64,000 nt of DNA from Bacteroidota bacterium (GCA_021824145.1 JAKALM010000006.1:119972-183971); one strand, 5' to 3'. Positions 18,644 through 28,112 are shown, numbered from the stretch's first letter. Notes: generated by a model from the letters alone, not told the origin. A program made the numbers and translations.

Positions 18644-19564
18644 ATGAAAAGCAGCAGCAAAATAAAAAATACTTTAATCGATTATGGAGAACGTGGAAAG
18701 TATAATCTAAATAATAAGTTAAATAACTTAACAGGGAAAGAATGGATAAAATTTTCGAAATCTTGGTTTATTCACAAACCGCCGAGAAGAAAAAATACAG
18801 AATTACTTCATCCTGCAAAATTTCCCGAAACTCTTGTAGAAGAATTCATATCCTTTTTTACTAAAGAAGGTGATTGGGTTTTAGACCCTTTTATGGGAAC
18901 AGCAAGTGCTTTAATAGCGGCTGGAAATAGTAATAGAAATGGAGCAGGTGTTGAGCTGTCAGAAGAGTTTTATAGAATTTCAAAAGAACGAATAGAAAAA
19001 GCAAATTTTAATAACAAAATTATACCATTACTTGGTTCATCTGAAAACTTAAATAAAATGTTCAGTCAGGACAAATTAAGTAAAATTAAATTTGATTATG
19101 TGATAACCTCGCCGCCTTACTGGAATCAGCTTGAACGAAATTCTTTGCGGCAAAAAGTTAGAAGCGACAAGGGCCTTACTACAAAATATTCACAGCTTGA
19201 AGATGATTTAGGAAATGAAAAAGAATACGATAAATTTATTGAGCGACAGGCTAAGATATTTGACCAAGTATTTGATTTAACAAAGCCAAATGGGTATTTG
19301 ACCATCATAATTAACAATGTTTATTTTAAAGGAAAATTATTTCCATTAGTTTTTGATACGGCAATTTCGCTTACAAAAAGAGGCGAAAAAAGCTGGGTAC
19401 TTAAAGATGAAAAAATATGGCTTCAAGATGATAAACCGCTTATTGCATTAGGCATTAACAGCGCCTGGGTTTCAAACAGACATCATCAATATTGTTTGAT
19501 ATTCAGAAAAGAAATTGAAACTAAAAAAAAATTAAAAAAGAAGATTATTGATAATAATGTTTGA
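18644..19564 (+). CDS. Orphan DNA methyltransferase (N4-cytosine or N6-adenine)
   Basis: 306 residues. Motif I is DPFMGTASALIAAG (Asp81), followed by GVELSEEFYRISKERI; motif IV is TSPPYW at residues 155-160. Motif I precedes motif IV, the order opposite to the common beta class. The SPPY form is most often seen in N4-cytosine enzymes, with N6-adenine also possible. It would transfer methyl from S-adenosylmethionine to DNA. The N-terminal HKPPRRKNTELLHPAKFPETLV region resembles the 'HP.KFP' lead-in of solitary methylases. No restriction gene lies beside it, so it is probably regulatory or a remnant. The last 8 bases overlap the start of xseA (ATGTTTGA). Confidence 0.82.
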   Translation: MKSSSKIKNTLIDYGERGKYNLNNKLNNLTGKEWIKFSKSWFIHKPPRRKNTELLHPAKFPETLVEEFISFFTKEGDWVLDPFMGTASALIAAGNSNRNGAGVELSEEFYRISKERIEKANFNNKIIPLLGSSENLNKMFSQDKLSKIKFDYVITSPPYWNQLERNSLRQKVRSDKGLTTKYSQLEDDLGNEKEYDKFIERQAKIFDQVFDLTKPNGYLTIIINNVYFKGKLFPLVFDTAISLTKRGEKSWVLKDEKIWLQDDKPLIALGINSAWVSNRHHQYCLIFRKEIETKKKLKKKIIDNNV

Positions 19565-20756
19565 TAACACCGACGCCCTTTCAGTATCGCAATTAACTAA
19601 TCAGATTAAGCAAAGCCTTGAAGAAAATTTTTCTCAAGTAAGCGTAATAGGTGAGATTTCAAATTTCAAAGCTCATATTTCTGGCCATTGGTATTTTAAT
19701 TTGAAAGATTCAAATGCAGTAATATCCTGCACAATGTGGAAAGGATTTAACAATTATGTTTTTTTCACTCCACAAGATGGAATGAAGATAATTGTAAGTG
19801 GGAAAATAACAGTTTATCCGCCGCGTGGCAGCTATCAGATAGATGTTCGTTCAATGAAACCGGCAGGCATTGGAGAACTTCAAGCGGCATTTGAACAGCT
19901 TAAGCAAAAATTATCTGCAGAAGGTTTATTTGATGAGCAGTTTAAAAAAGAAATTCCAATTCTTCCAAAGAAAATAGGAATTGTGACAGCAATTGACGGT
20001 GCGGCATTTCAAGATATGATAAGCGTTGCTAAGCGAAGATTTCCTTTAGTTGAATTAGTAATTGCACCTGCAAAAGTTCAAGGAAGCGGTGCTGCAGAAA
20101 CAATTGTAAAAAGTATAAGGCTTTTAAACGAACAAAATGATATTGACGTAATTATTGTAGGACGAGGAGGAGGTTCAATAGAAGACCTTTGGGCATTTAA
20201 TGAGGAAATTGTTGCAAGAGAAATTTTCAAATCGAAAATTCCGATAGTTACCGGAATTGGACACGAAATTGATTTTACAATAGCAGATTTTGTAGCAGAT
20301 TTAAGAGCACCAACTCCATCGGCAGCAATGGAATTGACAACACCTAATCAAGAAGATTTTTATTCTTTTATTAAGAATTTTTCAAATAATTCTACCCAAA
20401 TCTTGATTGAACTTTGCAATTCGTATCAAGATGAAATAGATAATATTTTAAATTCTTATGGATTCAGGATGCCTATTGATTTAACAAGAAGATATTATCA
20501 GCAATTCGATAATTTGACTTATAGACTATTCCAAAATATCGATAAAAAAATAATAAAGGATAAAAATAAATTATCTCTTCTTACTAAAGAAATTGAATCA
20601 AATGATATCCAGAGATTGCTTAAGAAAGGATTTGCTTTAGTTAAGCAGGAATCTAAATTTGTAACAAGAGCTTCAATTTTTAGAAAAGAAAAGGAAACAA
20701 CAATTAGATTTTATGATGGAGAAATAATTATCAAAAAACAAAATAACGAGCAGTGA
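19557..20756 (+). CDS. xseA: Exodeoxyribonuclease VII large subunit
   Basis: 399 residues from ATG 19557, overlapping the methyltransferase stop; an upstream in-frame TTG (19548) is less likely because the N-terminus MFDNTDALSVSQLTNQIK then aligns with the family. The N-terminal OB-fold (VSVIGEISNFKAHISGHWYF) is followed by the catalytic domain with GIVTAIDGAAFQDM, GRGGGSIEDLWAFN, VTGIGHEIDFTIAD and RAPTPSAAMEL. With XseB it forms exonuclease VII, which degrades single-stranded DNA into short oligonucleotides. The coiled-coil part after RAPTPSAA is shorter than in E. coli XseA (about 456 residues). xseB follows 66 bases downstream. Confidence 0.96.
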   Translation: MFDNTDALSVSQLTNQIKQSLEENFSQVSVIGEISNFKAHISGHWYFNLKDSNAVISCTMWKGFNNYVFFTPQDGMKIIVSGKITVYPPRGSYQIDVRSMKPAGIGELQAAFEQLKQKLSAEGLFDEQFKKEIPILPKKIGIVTAIDGAAFQDMISVAKRRFPLVELVIAPAKVQGSGAAETIVKSIRLLNEQNDIDVIIVGRGGGSIEDLWAFNEEIVAREIFKSKIPIVTGIGHEIDFTIADFVADLRAPTPSAAMELTTPNQEDFYSFIKNFSNNSTQILIELCNSYQDEIDNILNSYGFRMPIDLTRRYYQQFDNLTYRLFQNIDKKIIKDKNKLSLLTKEIESNDIQRLLKKGFALVKQESKFVTRASIFRKEKETTIRFYDGEIIIKKQNNEQ

Positions 20757-20822
20757 TGTTTAGCATTTAACAAGAAAGTTTTAAATTATTTGGTTAACTT
20801 TTAACATTCAAATAAAAAAATT

Positions 20823-21062
20823 ATGGCAAAAAAATCAGACAAAAATAATTTCGAAAGTAAATTAAACCGGCTTGAAGAAATATCTTCTTTACTTGAAAAT
20901 GAAAACATAGGATTGGAAGAAGCTATTGCATTATATGAAGAAGGAATTGAGCTTTCAAAATATTGTGTTACAACTTTAAAGAATGCAGAATTGAAAATAA
21001 CGGAATTAAAAAAGAAACTAGACGATATATCAAGCGATAACTTTGAAGAGTCTGATAAATAA
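20823..21062 (+). CDS. xseB: Exodeoxyribonuclease VII small subunit
   Basis: 79 residues, normal for XseB. It has the family pattern FESKLNRLEEISSLLENEN, then LEEAIALYEEGIELSKYC, two helices that pack on the XseA coiled-coil to make active exonuclease VII. It lies between xseA and dxs, a gene order common in many bacteria (xseA-xseB-isoprenoid genes). Confidence 0.95.
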   Translation: MAKKSDKNNFESKLNRLEEISSLLENENIGLEEAIALYEEGIELSKYCVTTLKNAELKITELKKKLDDISSDNFEESDK

Positions 21063-21081
21063 ATTTTTGGAGTAGGGTATC

Positions 21082-23001
21082 ATGAGTGATGCAGGGAAAT
21101 ATGAAATTTTATCAAAAATAAATTATCCATCAGATATTCGTCAATTAGATGTAACACAATTAAAACAGCTTTGTACTGAAATAAGAGAATATTTAATTGA
21201 TACAATTTCAGAAGTTGGCGGCCACTTTGGAGGCGGGCTTGGGGCAGTTGAGTTAACAGTTGCAATTCATAAAGTATTTAATACACCTTACGATTTAGTA
21301 ATTTGGGATACTGGCCATCAAGCATATCCTCACAAAATCTTAACCGGCAGGAAAGAAGCACTTAAGAAAATAAGGCAGCTTAACGGTATAAGCGGTTTTC
21401 TTAAAAGATCTGAAAGCGAATATGATACTTTTGGTGCCGGGCATGCTTCAACATCTATTTCTGCTGCGCTTGGAATGGCAGTTGGACGTGATTTGAAAAA
21501 AGAAGATAGAAAAGTTGTTGCAGTAATCGGCGATGGTGCAATGACTGGAGGAATGGCTTATGAAGCTATGAATAATTCCGGTGTTTTAAAATCAAATTTA
21601 ATTGTTGTTCTTAACGATAATAATATGTCGATTGCACCAAATGTTTGGCAAATCTCAAATTATTTTACTGAAATGATTGCTCATCCTGACTACAATAAAT
21701 TTAAAGGGCAAATTTGGGAACTGACAGGAAAACTAGATCATTTTGGCGATAGATTAAGAAAAATTGCCGTGAGATTGGAAAATGGAATTAAAGCTGTAAT
21801 TACACCTGGAATGCTGTTTGAGTCTCTTGGATTCAGGTATTTTGGACCTATTAACGGGCACAATGTTCATCAGCTTGTAAAAATATTTGAACATGTAAAG
21901 AACATGAAAGGGCCAATTTTAGTCCATTCACTTTCTCAAAAAGGAAAAGGTTACGAACCGGCAGAAAATGATGAACAAAAACTTCATGCCTCTACGCCAT
22001 TTGATAAACTAACAGGAAAAGCAATAAAGAAATCCGCAAGCGTACCTTCTTTTACATCAATCTTTGGGCAAGCGCTTACGGAAATTGTAAAAGAAAATTC
22101 TAATATAGTTGGAATTACTGGTGCAATGCCGGATGGAACTGGCTTAGATATTCTTAAAAAAAGTTATCCAGAAAATTATTTTGATGTTGGAATAGCAGAA
22201 GAACATGCTGTTACATTTGCCGCAGGATTAGCAACACAGAATATTATTCCTGTTGTAGCTATCTATTCAACATTTCTTCAGAGAGCATTTGATCAAATTG
22301 TTCACGATGTAGGAATTCAAAAACTGCATGTAGTTTTTGCATTAGATAGAGCTGGACTTGTCGGTGCTGATGGCCCGACACATCATGGTGCTTTCGATTT
22401 AACATATCTCAGGCTTATTCCAGGAATGGTTATAATGGCGCCGAAAGATGAATCGGAATTAAGGGATATGATTTACACTGCGGTAAAATATGATGGCGGA
22501 CCAATTGCATTAAGATACCCAAGAGGAAATGGATTCGGAGTTCCGCTAAAACAGAATTTTGATTTAATTGAGATTGGAAAGAGCGAAACATTAAAAGAAG
22601 GGAAGGACGCTGCTTTACTTGCAATCGGTTCGATGGTAAACTACTCAATTAAAGCGGCAAAGAATCTTGAAGAGCAGGGGATCAGCTGTGAAGTAGTAAA
22701 TATGCGATTTGCAAAACCTCTTGATACAAATAAACTTGACGATATTTCAAAACGATTTTCAAAAATTATTACACTTGAAGAGAATGCGCTTCCAGGAGGA
22801 TTTGGCAGCGCAATAATAGAATATTTAGTAAGCAAGAATTATAAAAATGATGTTTTAAGAATTGGTTTACCAGACAGTTTTGTAGAACATGGAACTCAAC
22901 AGGAACTTCACCATATACTTGGTATAGACCCTGAAGGTATTGTGAACCAAGTAAAAGTATTTTGTGAAAATAAAAAAATAAATCAAGAGGTGGCTGTTTA
23001 A
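21082..23001 (+). CDS. dxs: 1-Deoxy-D-xylulose-5-phosphate synthase
   Basis: 639 residues, full length. It makes DXP from pyruvate and glyceraldehyde-3-phosphate using thiamine diphosphate, the first step of the MEP isoprenoid pathway. Visible motifs: GGHFGGGLGAVELT, WDTGHQAYPHKILTGR, the ThDP motif GDGAMTGG...NNSG then LNDNNMSIAPNV, and the transketolase middle domain DVGIAEEHAVTFAAGLA with GADGPTHHGAFDLTYLR. The ribosome site GGAG lies 11 bases before the ATG, and the stop codon shares a base with the next start. It is probably co-transcribed with xseAB and the following oxidoreductase. Confidence 0.97.
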   Translation: MSDAGKYEILSKINYPSDIRQLDVTQLKQLCTEIREYLIDTISEVGGHFGGGLGAVELTVAIHKVFNTPYDLVIWDTGHQAYPHKILTGRKEALKKIRQLNGISGFLKRSESEYDTFGAGHASTSISAALGMAVGRDLKKEDRKVVAVIGDGAMTGGMAYEAMNNSGVLKSNLIVVLNDNNMSIAPNVWQISNYFTEMIAHPDYNKFKGQIWELTGKLDHFGDRLRKIAVRLENGIKAVITPGMLFESLGFRYFGPINGHNVHQLVKIFEHVKNMKGPILVHSLSQKGKGYEPAENDEQKLHASTPFDKLTGKAIKKSASVPSFTSIFGQALTEIVKENSNIVGITGAMPDGTGLDILKKSYPENYFDVGIAEEHAVTFAAGLATQNIIPVVAIYSTFLQRAFDQIVHDVGIQKLHVVFALDRAGLVGADGPTHHGAFDLTYLRLIPGMVIMAPKDESELRDMIYTAVKYDGGPIALRYPRGNGFGVPLKQNFDLIEIGKSETLKEGKDAALLAIGSMVNYSIKAAKNLEEQGISCEVVNMRFAKPLDTNKLDDISKRFSKIITLEENALPGGFGSAIIEYLVSKNYKNDVLRIGLPDSFVEHGTQQELHHILGIDPEGIVNQVKVFCENKKINQEVAV

Positions 23002-24002
23002 TGACAAAAACCAAAGTAGCGGTTATCGGTTTGGGCGGTATTTCACAACTAGTTCATCTCCCTTATCTATCCAAAATAGAAAATATTGAAATTGCTGCTG
23101 TAGCAGAATTAAACAAGAACAGGCTAAACACTTTAGCTGATAAATTTAATATTAAACAGAGATATAAAGACCATAACGAGCTTTTAGAAAATTGCGATGC
23201 CAGCAATATTATTATTGCTACACCAACTAATACTCATAAAGATGTAGCAATTGCTTGCTTAAAAGCGAATCGAGATATATTAGTTGAAAAGCCTTTAGCA
23301 AGAACTTATGCCGAAGCCAAGCAAATAGTTGATGCTGCAAAAAAATATAAGCGAAAGTTAATGGTAGGTATGAATCTTCGTTACCGACCGGATGCAATGA
23401 TTTTGAAAAGTCTTTTGAATAATGGAGAAATTGGTGATCCATTTTATGTAAAATGTGGTTGGCTTAGAAGAAGAAGCAGCAATCAAAAATGGTTTTTAAA
23501 AAAGGAAGAATCAGGCGGCGGAGTTATTATAGATTTAAGCATTTTATTACTTGATTTATCGCTCTGGCTTTTAGATTTCCCTCAAGTTGAAACAGTTTCT
23601 ACTCAAAATTTTTACGAATTTACTAAAAGCGTTGAAGACACCTCAATCAGTTTCTTAAGATGTGCAAATTCATCTTGTATAAATATAGAATCGAGCTGGT
23701 CATTAGCGTTAGAGAAGGATTCATTTTATTTTGATGTTTACGGGACTAAAGGTTCTGCATCTCTTAATCCGTTTCATGTTAGCAAACGAATTGAAGACAA
23801 AATGATAGATTTAACTCCAACGCAAACAGAAAGTTCGCTAAATCTTTTTAGAAAATCTTATATGAACGAATTAAGGAGCTTTATTGGTGCAGTAAACGGA
23901 TTGAATCCGGTTTTTTCATCAGCTGATGAATCATTATCTAGAATGAAAATTGTTGAGGCAATGTACAAATCATCTTTGCAAAAGAAAGAAATTAAAATTT
24001 AA
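23001..24002 (+). CDS. Gfo/Idh/MocA-family NAD(P)-dependent oxidoreductase
   Basis: 333 residues. The N-terminal Rossmann fold is clear (KVAVIGLGGISQLVHLPYL), followed by the family signature EKPLARTYAEAKQIVDA with the conserved Lys of the EKP motif, and a C-terminal alpha/beta domain (GVIIDLSILLLDLSLWLLDFP). Family members oxidise or reduce sugars, inositols or similar polyols; the substrate is not predictable here. The ATG overlaps the dxs stop (TAATG), so translation is coupled, and a two-component system begins five bases after the stop. No sugar-specific neighbours help define it. Confidence 0.88.
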   Translation: MTKTKVAVIGLGGISQLVHLPYLSKIENIEIAAVAELNKNRLNTLADKFNIKQRYKDHNELLENCDASNIIIATPTNTHKDVAIACLKANRDILVEKPLARTYAEAKQIVDAAKKYKRKLMVGMNLRYRPDAMILKSLLNNGEIGDPFYVKCGWLRRRSSNQKWFLKKEESGGGVIIDLSILLLDLSLWLLDFPQVETVSTQNFYEFTKSVEDTSISFLRCANSSCINIESSWSLALEKDSFYFDVYGTKGSASLNPFHVSKRIEDKMIDLTPTQTESSLNLFRKSYMNELRSFIGAVNGLNPVFSSADESLSRMKIVEAMYKSSLQKKEIKI

Positions 24003-24007
24003 TAATT

Positions 24008-24700
24008 ATGAAGACTAAAATATTATTAGTTGATGATGAGCCTGATATTATTGAATTTCTCCAATATAATCTTAAGCTTGAAGATTTTGATGTTATTTCT
24101 GCTAACGATGGAATTGAAGCGTTATCAAAAATATCCGAAAATCCGGATTTAATTATTCTTGATATAATGATGCCGAAATTAGATGGTTACGAAGTCTGCA
24201 AAAGAATTAGAGCATTTCCCGGATTTGAAAACACGCCGGTAATTTTTTTAACAGCAAAAGCTGGCGAAGTAAATGAAATTAAAGGATTGGAACTTGGTGC
24301 AAATGACTACATACAAAAACCAATTTCGCCCAAAAAATTAATTGCAAGAGTGAAATCTAATTTAAGAAAAAGGGAAAATGAACCAGCAGAAAAGAAATCA
24401 GTTTCGAAAATAAAAATTGGTCCGCTTGTAATTGATAAAGACCAATTTACAGTTCACTTAGACGGAAAAGAAAAAATATTTCCGCGAAAAGAATTTGAAG
24501 TTTTATTTTTCCTTGCACACAATCCAGGAAAAGTTTTCAGCAGGGAAGCTTTATTGAAGGAAGTTTGGGGAACAGGAGTTTATGTAGTTGACCGGACTGT
24601 TGATGTTCATATTCGAAAGATTAGGGAAAAACTAGATAAACATTCCGATATGATTGAAACAATTAAAGGCGTGGGGTACAGATTTAAAAGTGTGGAATAA
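24008..24700 (+). CDS. OmpR/PhoB-family response regulator
   Basis: 230 residues. Receiver domain at 1-120, with acidic pair DDEPD, phospho-acceptor Asp in LIILDIMMPKLDGYEV (about residue 52), conserved Thr in VIFLTAKAG, and Lys in DYIQKPISPKKL. The C-terminal winged helix (about 130-228) has PRKEFEVLFFLAHNPGKVFS, REALLKEVWG and VDVHIRKIREKL, ending ETIKGVGYRF. This is the PhoB/OmpR architecture, a DNA-binding transcription regulator. The following gene encodes a PhoR-like kinase and overlaps or abuts it, so the two are a cognate pair. The signal is unknown; no phosphate-transport genes are in the window. Confidence 0.95.
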   Translation: MKTKILLVDDEPDIIEFLQYNLKLEDFDVISANDGIEALSKISENPDLIILDIMMPKLDGYEVCKRIRAFPGFENTPVIFLTAKAGEVNEIKGLELGANDYIQKPISPKKLIARVKSNLRKRENEPAEKKSVSKIKIGPLVIDKDQFTVHLDGKEKIFPRKEFEVLFFLAHNPGKVFSREALLKEVWGTGVYVVDRTVDVHIRKIREKLDKHSDMIETIKGVGYRFKSVE

Positions 24701-25718
24701 TATTAAATCAAATCTTAATTCTGCACGTGTCTATTTTTTAGAATTACTAATCTTTGATTTATCAATTGCGGTTTTAACTATTCTTATTTTCGGCAGGATT
24801 GAGTTTAGTCTTGTACTTATTATCCTATTACTAATTTTAAGTATAATACTTTTAAACTTTCTTGGAAAAAAAAGGAAAAGCGAATTAAATGAAATAAAGC
24901 AAATTATGAATAATATCAGAAAAAATTTTTATTCATTTCCAGAAGAAATTAAGTTGAGTAAAAATCTTTCAAACCTTCAAGAAGGCATAAAGCTGATGTT
25001 CGAGAAAACGAAAAGTGATATTGAAGATTTAACCAGATTACAAAAAGTGAGATCAGAATTTTTAGCAAATGTCTCACACGAATTACGGACTCCCATATTT
25101 GCAATTCAAGGATATATCGAAACACTTCTTAACGGCGCTATGAACGATGAAAATGTAAATAAATATTTTTTAGAAAAAGCGAATCAGCATACTTTGAATC
25201 TCAATAATCTTCTTAATGATTTAATTGATATCTCAATGATAGAATCGGGTGAAATGCGGATGAGCTTTAGATATTTTAAGATTGACGAATACATTAAAAT
25301 TTTAGTAAATGAATTCCTTCCAGCGGCAAAAGAAAAAGATATTGAATTGGTTTATGAGGCGGTAAACCCAAATTTACAATTGTTTGGTGATAAGGAAAGA
25401 TTAAGGCAGGTTATGGTGAACTTGATTCAAAACGCAATTAAGTATACTGAAAAAGGGAAGATTGAAATTAAAGTAGAAGAAGAACAAAAATTTGGAAAAA
25501 TAATAATCAGAGATACAGGCATTGGAATACCTCAAGAAGACCTTTCAAGGATATTTGAAAGATTTTATAGAGTTGACAAGGCAAGATCACGAGCAATTGG
25601 CGGAACTGGATTAGGATTAGCAATTGTAAAACATATTATTGAAGCACACGGCTCAAAAGTTGAAGTTGAAAGTCAAATTGATGTTGGTTCTCAATTTTCC
25701 TTTCGTCTAAAAAAGTAA
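24690..25718 (+). CDS. PhoR-like sensor histidine kinase
   Basis: 342 residues from GTG 24690, or 354 from an ATG at 24654 that would overlap the regulator by 47 bases; the shorter start is preferred because it overlaps only 11 bases. Two membrane helices lie near the N-terminus (YFLELLIFDLSIAVLTILIF and LVLIILLLILSIILLNFL). Then comes a linker, the dimerisation/phosphoacceptor domain with FLANVSHELRTPIFAI, and the ATPase with N-box MVNLIQNAIKYT, G1 DTGIGIPQ, F-box IFERFYRVDKA and G2 GGTGLGLAIVKHII. It should phosphorylate the adjacent response regulator. The periplasmic sensor loop is almost absent, so sensing may occur in the membrane or through partners, as in PhoR. Confidence 0.93.
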   Translation: MWNNIKSNLNSARVYFLELLIFDLSIAVLTILIFGRIEFSLVLIILLLILSIILLNFLGKKRKSELNEIKQIMNNIRKNFYSFPEEIKLSKNLSNLQEGIKLMFEKTKSDIEDLTRLQKVRSEFLANVSHELRTPIFAIQGYIETLLNGAMNDENVNKYFLEKANQHTLNLNNLLNDLIDISMIESGEMRMSFRYFKIDEYIKILVNEFLPAAKEKDIELVYEAVNPNLQLFGDKERLRQVMVNLIQNAIKYTEKGKIEIKVEEEQKFGKIIIRDTGIGIPQEDLSRIFERFYRVDKARSRAIGGTGLGLAIVKHIIEAHGSKVEVESQIDVGSQFSFRLKK

Positions 25719-25776
25719 GAATTTATTAAATCTGATAGCTTTTTGATAAATCTTACAAAAAATTTCTTTTGAAAAA

Positions 25777-25807
25777 TTGACTTGTGATTTAGTATTTCTT
25801 AATTTTA
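25777..25807 (+). promoter_or_regulatory. Probable rplU-rpmA promoter (Bacteroidota type)
   Basis: TTG at 25777-25779 (in TTGAC), a 20-base spacer, then TAATTTTA at 25800-25807, one base off TAnnTTTG. It places the transcript start near 25814, about 23 bases before the rplU ATG. Confidence 0.6.
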
Positions 25808-25836
25808 GCGTCTAAATTTTAGAAAATGAGGTTAAA

Positions 25837-26145
25837 ATGTTAGCGGTTGTTGATATATTAGGACAACAATTTAAAGTATCCGAAAATGCTCAATATTATG
25901 TTCCTAGATTAAAAGAAGAGCCAAATAAAAGTGTAACATTCAAAAATGTACTTTTATTAACTGATGAAGCTGGAACTAAAGTAGGAAATCCATATGTAGA
26001 TGGTGTAAAAGTTGAGGCAAAAGTAATTGAGCATTTGAAAGACGATAAGGTTATAGTTTTTAAGAAGAAAAGAAGAACCGGATACGATAAAAAGAACGGG
26101 CACAGACAGCAATTAACTAAAATAGAAATTACCAAGATTGGTTAA
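25837..26145 (+). CDS. rplU: 50S ribosomal protein L21
   Basis: 102 residues, normal for L21. It starts MLAVVDILGQQFKVSENAQYYVPRL and has the conserved C-terminal KKRRTGYDKKNGHRQQLTKIEI. It binds 23S rRNA in the large subunit. rpmA (L27) follows 17 bases downstream, the universal rplU-rpmA order, and a strong terminator ends the pair. Confidence 0.97.
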   Translation: MLAVVDILGQQFKVSENAQYYVPRLKEEPNKSVTFKNVLLLTDEAGTKVGNPYVDGVKVEAKVIEHLKDDKVIVFKKKRRTGYDKKNGHRQQLTKIEITKIG

Positions 26146-26162
26146 TATAAGGAGAATATGAA

Positions 26163-26417
26163 ATGGCACATAAGAAAGGTCAAGGATCATCAAGAAACGG
26201 ACGTGATAGCAATGCACAACGTCTTGGAGTAAAAAGATTCGGCGGTGAAAAAGTTGTTGCTGGAAATATATTAATTAGACAAAGAGGAACAAAGTTTCAT
26301 CCAGGTGAAAATGTATTAAAAGGAAGTGATGACACTTTATTTGCAATTGCTGACGGTGTTGTTAAGTTTGAAACTAAAAGAGGAAACAGAAAAGTAATTA
26401 GTGTAGTTCAAGCTTAA
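26163..26417 (+). CDS. rpmA: 50S ribosomal protein L27
   Basis: 84 residues. It begins [20 protein letters not shown] and continues [31 protein letters not shown], the canonical L27 sequence. The N-terminus already begins with the mature AHKKG, without the cleavable extension found in Firmicutes. The Shine-Dalgarno AAGGAG lies about 9 bases before the ATG. The L27 N-terminal tail reaches the peptidyl-transferase centre. Confidence 0.98.
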   Translation: MAHKKGQGSSRNGRDSNAQRLGVKRFGGEKVVAGNILIRQRGTKFHPGENVLKGSDDTLFAIADGVVKFETKRGNRKVISVVQA

Positions 26418-26436
26418 TATTTTAATAAGATTAAAT

Positions 26437-26468
26437 AAAAAAGCCCTTCAAAATGAAGGGCTTTTTTT
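26437..26468. terminator. Bidirectional terminator between rpmA and mdh
   Basis: AAAAAAGCCCTTCA / TGAAGGGCTTTTTT stem around a three-base loop. It has an A-run on one side and a T-run on the other, so it can serve both the + strand rpmA and the - strand mdh, whose stop is at 26484. Confidence 0.93.
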
Positions 26469-26483
26469 GTTTTAATGTTTCAA

Positions 26484-27449
26484 TCAAAATCCAAGTCTTC
26501 CCATGTCTTCAACTAATTTTTTAACAGCATTTACAGAATTGTCCATCAATGCTTGTTCTTCCTTATCAAGCGAAAATTCAACAACTTTTTCTACTCCGTT
26601 TTCACCAAGAATGGCAGGGACACCTACATAATATCCGGTAACGCCAAATTCGCCATTTAAATATGCACATGCAGAAATAAGTCTTTTTTCATCATGAAGT
26701 ATTGCTTCTGCCATTTGAATTGCAGAAGCTGCAGGCGAATAAAAAGCTGAGCCGGTTTTCAATAAATTAACAACCTCTCCACCAGCCATTTTAGTCCGTT
26801 CAACCATTGCTTTCATAACTTCGGCGGCTTTAGTTTTATCTTTGTATTTTCTTTCAAGTAATTCCATTACAGGTATTCCGTTAACGTTTGCATATCTTAC
26901 AATTGGGACCATTGTATCGCCATGGCCTCCAAGAACAAGAGCATTAACATCTTTAACAGAAACTCCCAATTCCCACGCAATGAAAGTTGCAAAACGCGAT
27001 GAGTCTAAAACTCCAGCTTGGCCAACTACTCTATTAGCCGGGAAACCAGTTACGTTTTTAAATAGAGTTACCATTGCATCGAGGGGATTAGAGATGATAA
27101 TTGCAATTGAGTTTGGAGCGTATTCTTTAACTGCTTCAGCAACACTTTTCATAATTTTTGCATTGGTAGTTAATAGATCATCTCTGCTCATACCTGGTTT
27201 TCTTGGCAAGCCGGCAGTAACAATAACCAAATCAGAGCCAGAAATATCTTTGTATGAATTAGTTCCAGTTACTTTACTATCGAAGCCATTAACTCTTGCA
27301 GCTTCTGCAATATCAAGAGTTTTGCCTTGAGGCAAATTTTCAACAACATCAAACATAACTACATCGCCTAATTGCTTTAATGCGATAAGTTGGGCAAGAA
27401 CTCCACCAATTTGTCCTCCGCCAATCAATGAGATTTTTTTTCTAGACAT
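26484..27449 (-). CDS. mdh: Malate dehydrogenase (LDH-like type)
   Basis: 321 residues. It starts [20 protein letters not shown] (NAD-binding glycine loop) and has ISNPLDAMV, the substrate-binding [17 protein letters not shown] with both Arg residues, [17 protein letters not shown], and the catalytic His in [11 protein letters not shown]. This is the LDH-like malate dehydrogenase common in Chlorobi and alpha-proteobacteria, interconverting malate and oxaloacetate with NAD. The Arg at the specificity loop (PRKPGMSR) supports malate over lactate. It is transcribed alone, convergent with rpmA; a possible -7 element lies about 110 bases upstream. Confidence 0.96.
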   Translation of the reverse strand: MSRKKISLIGGGQIGGVLAQLIALKQLGDVVMFDVVENLPQGKTLDIAEAARVNGFDSKVTGTNSYKDISGSDLVIVTAGLPRKPGMSRDDLLTTNAKIMKSVAEAVKEYAPNSIAIIISNPLDAMVTLFKNVTGFPANRVVGQAGVLDSSRFATFIAWELGVSVKDVNALVLGGHGDTMVPIVRYANVNGIPVMELLERKYKDKTKAAEVMKAMVERTKMAGGEVVNLLKTGSAFYSPAASAIQMAEAILHDEKRLISACAYLNGEFGVTGYYVGVPAILGENGVEKVVEFSLDKEEQALMDNSVNAVKKLVEDMGRLGF

Positions 27450-27559
27450 GATATTTATCTCCTAAAATTTTGTTTATTCAATTTGTGGTAATAAAACGAG
27501 AATTCCCCGTAAATTTATTACTATCTTTTGACTAAAATAAATATGTACGAATCCAATTG

Positions 27560-27567
27560 CAAAGTTA
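27560..27567 (-). promoter_or_regulatory. Candidate mdh -7 element
   Basis: On the - strand TAACTTTG matches TAnnTTTG, with TTC (not TTG) about 20 bases further upstream. It would give a 5' leader of about 100 bases before the mdh ATG at 27449. Confidence 0.35.
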
Positions 27568-27701
27568 ATTAGTAAAAAATTTTTAAAGAAGATTATAATA
27601 AAATTGTGAAGTGATGGTTAAGAGAGATTTACTTATTGTTTAACTAGCAACAAAAATGAATTGATATAATTTTAATAAAAAGCTTGGAATAAAATTCAGA
27701 A

Positions 27702-28112
27702 TTAAAGCTTTAGAATTAAGATTGTTTCGGTTCCATCTGGGGTAATATTATATTTTAATTCATCCATATAAATTTTCATTAAATATAAACCACGGCCAGA
27801 GTCTTTTAATAGATTTTCTGGAGTTGTTGGATCCGGGACTGATTCAGGATCGAAACCCGAACCTTCATCTTTAATTTTAATAATTAGATTATGGTTTTCA
27901 ACATGCACATCAATATAAACTTTTTTATTCCTATCACTTTTATTAGCATGTATAATTGCATTTGTGGTTGCTTCTGTAACAGAAAGGAGTAATCCAGGAA
28001 TTTTTTCTTCTTTTATTTTTAATTCAATTGAAAAATAGTTTACAAATTCTTCAACTGTAATCAAATTATTAGGATCGCTATCAATCTCTAAATGGTAATT
28101 ATTATTAGCCAA
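27702..28112 (-). CDS. RsbW/SpoIIAB-like anti-sigma factor ATPase
   Basis: 136 residues, the size of a stand-alone GHKL serine kinase. It has N-box LLSVTEATTNAIIHANKSDRN, G1 IKDEGSGFDPESV and G2 DSGRGLYLMKIYMDELKY. Such proteins bind ATP and either sequester a sigma factor or phosphorylate an STAS anti-anti-sigma partner. No STAS gene or PP2C phosphatase lies beside it, so its partners are elsewhere. The gene stands alone on the - strand between mdh and an outer-membrane protein. Both neighbouring gaps (27450-27701 and 28113-28255) show no other gene. Confidence 0.88.
   Translation of the reverse strand: MANNNYHLEIDSDPNNLITVEEFVNYFSIELKIKEEKIPGLLLSVTEATTNAIIHANKSDRNKKVYIDVHVENHNLIIKIKDEGSGFDPESVPDPTTPENLLKDSGRGLYLMKIYMDELKYNITPDGTETILILKL

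Noticed and set aside
26842..27330. 162-codon + strand frame antisense to malate dehydrogenase
   Set aside because: Fully inside mdh, whose motifs are complete; the antisense peptide has no recognisable features.
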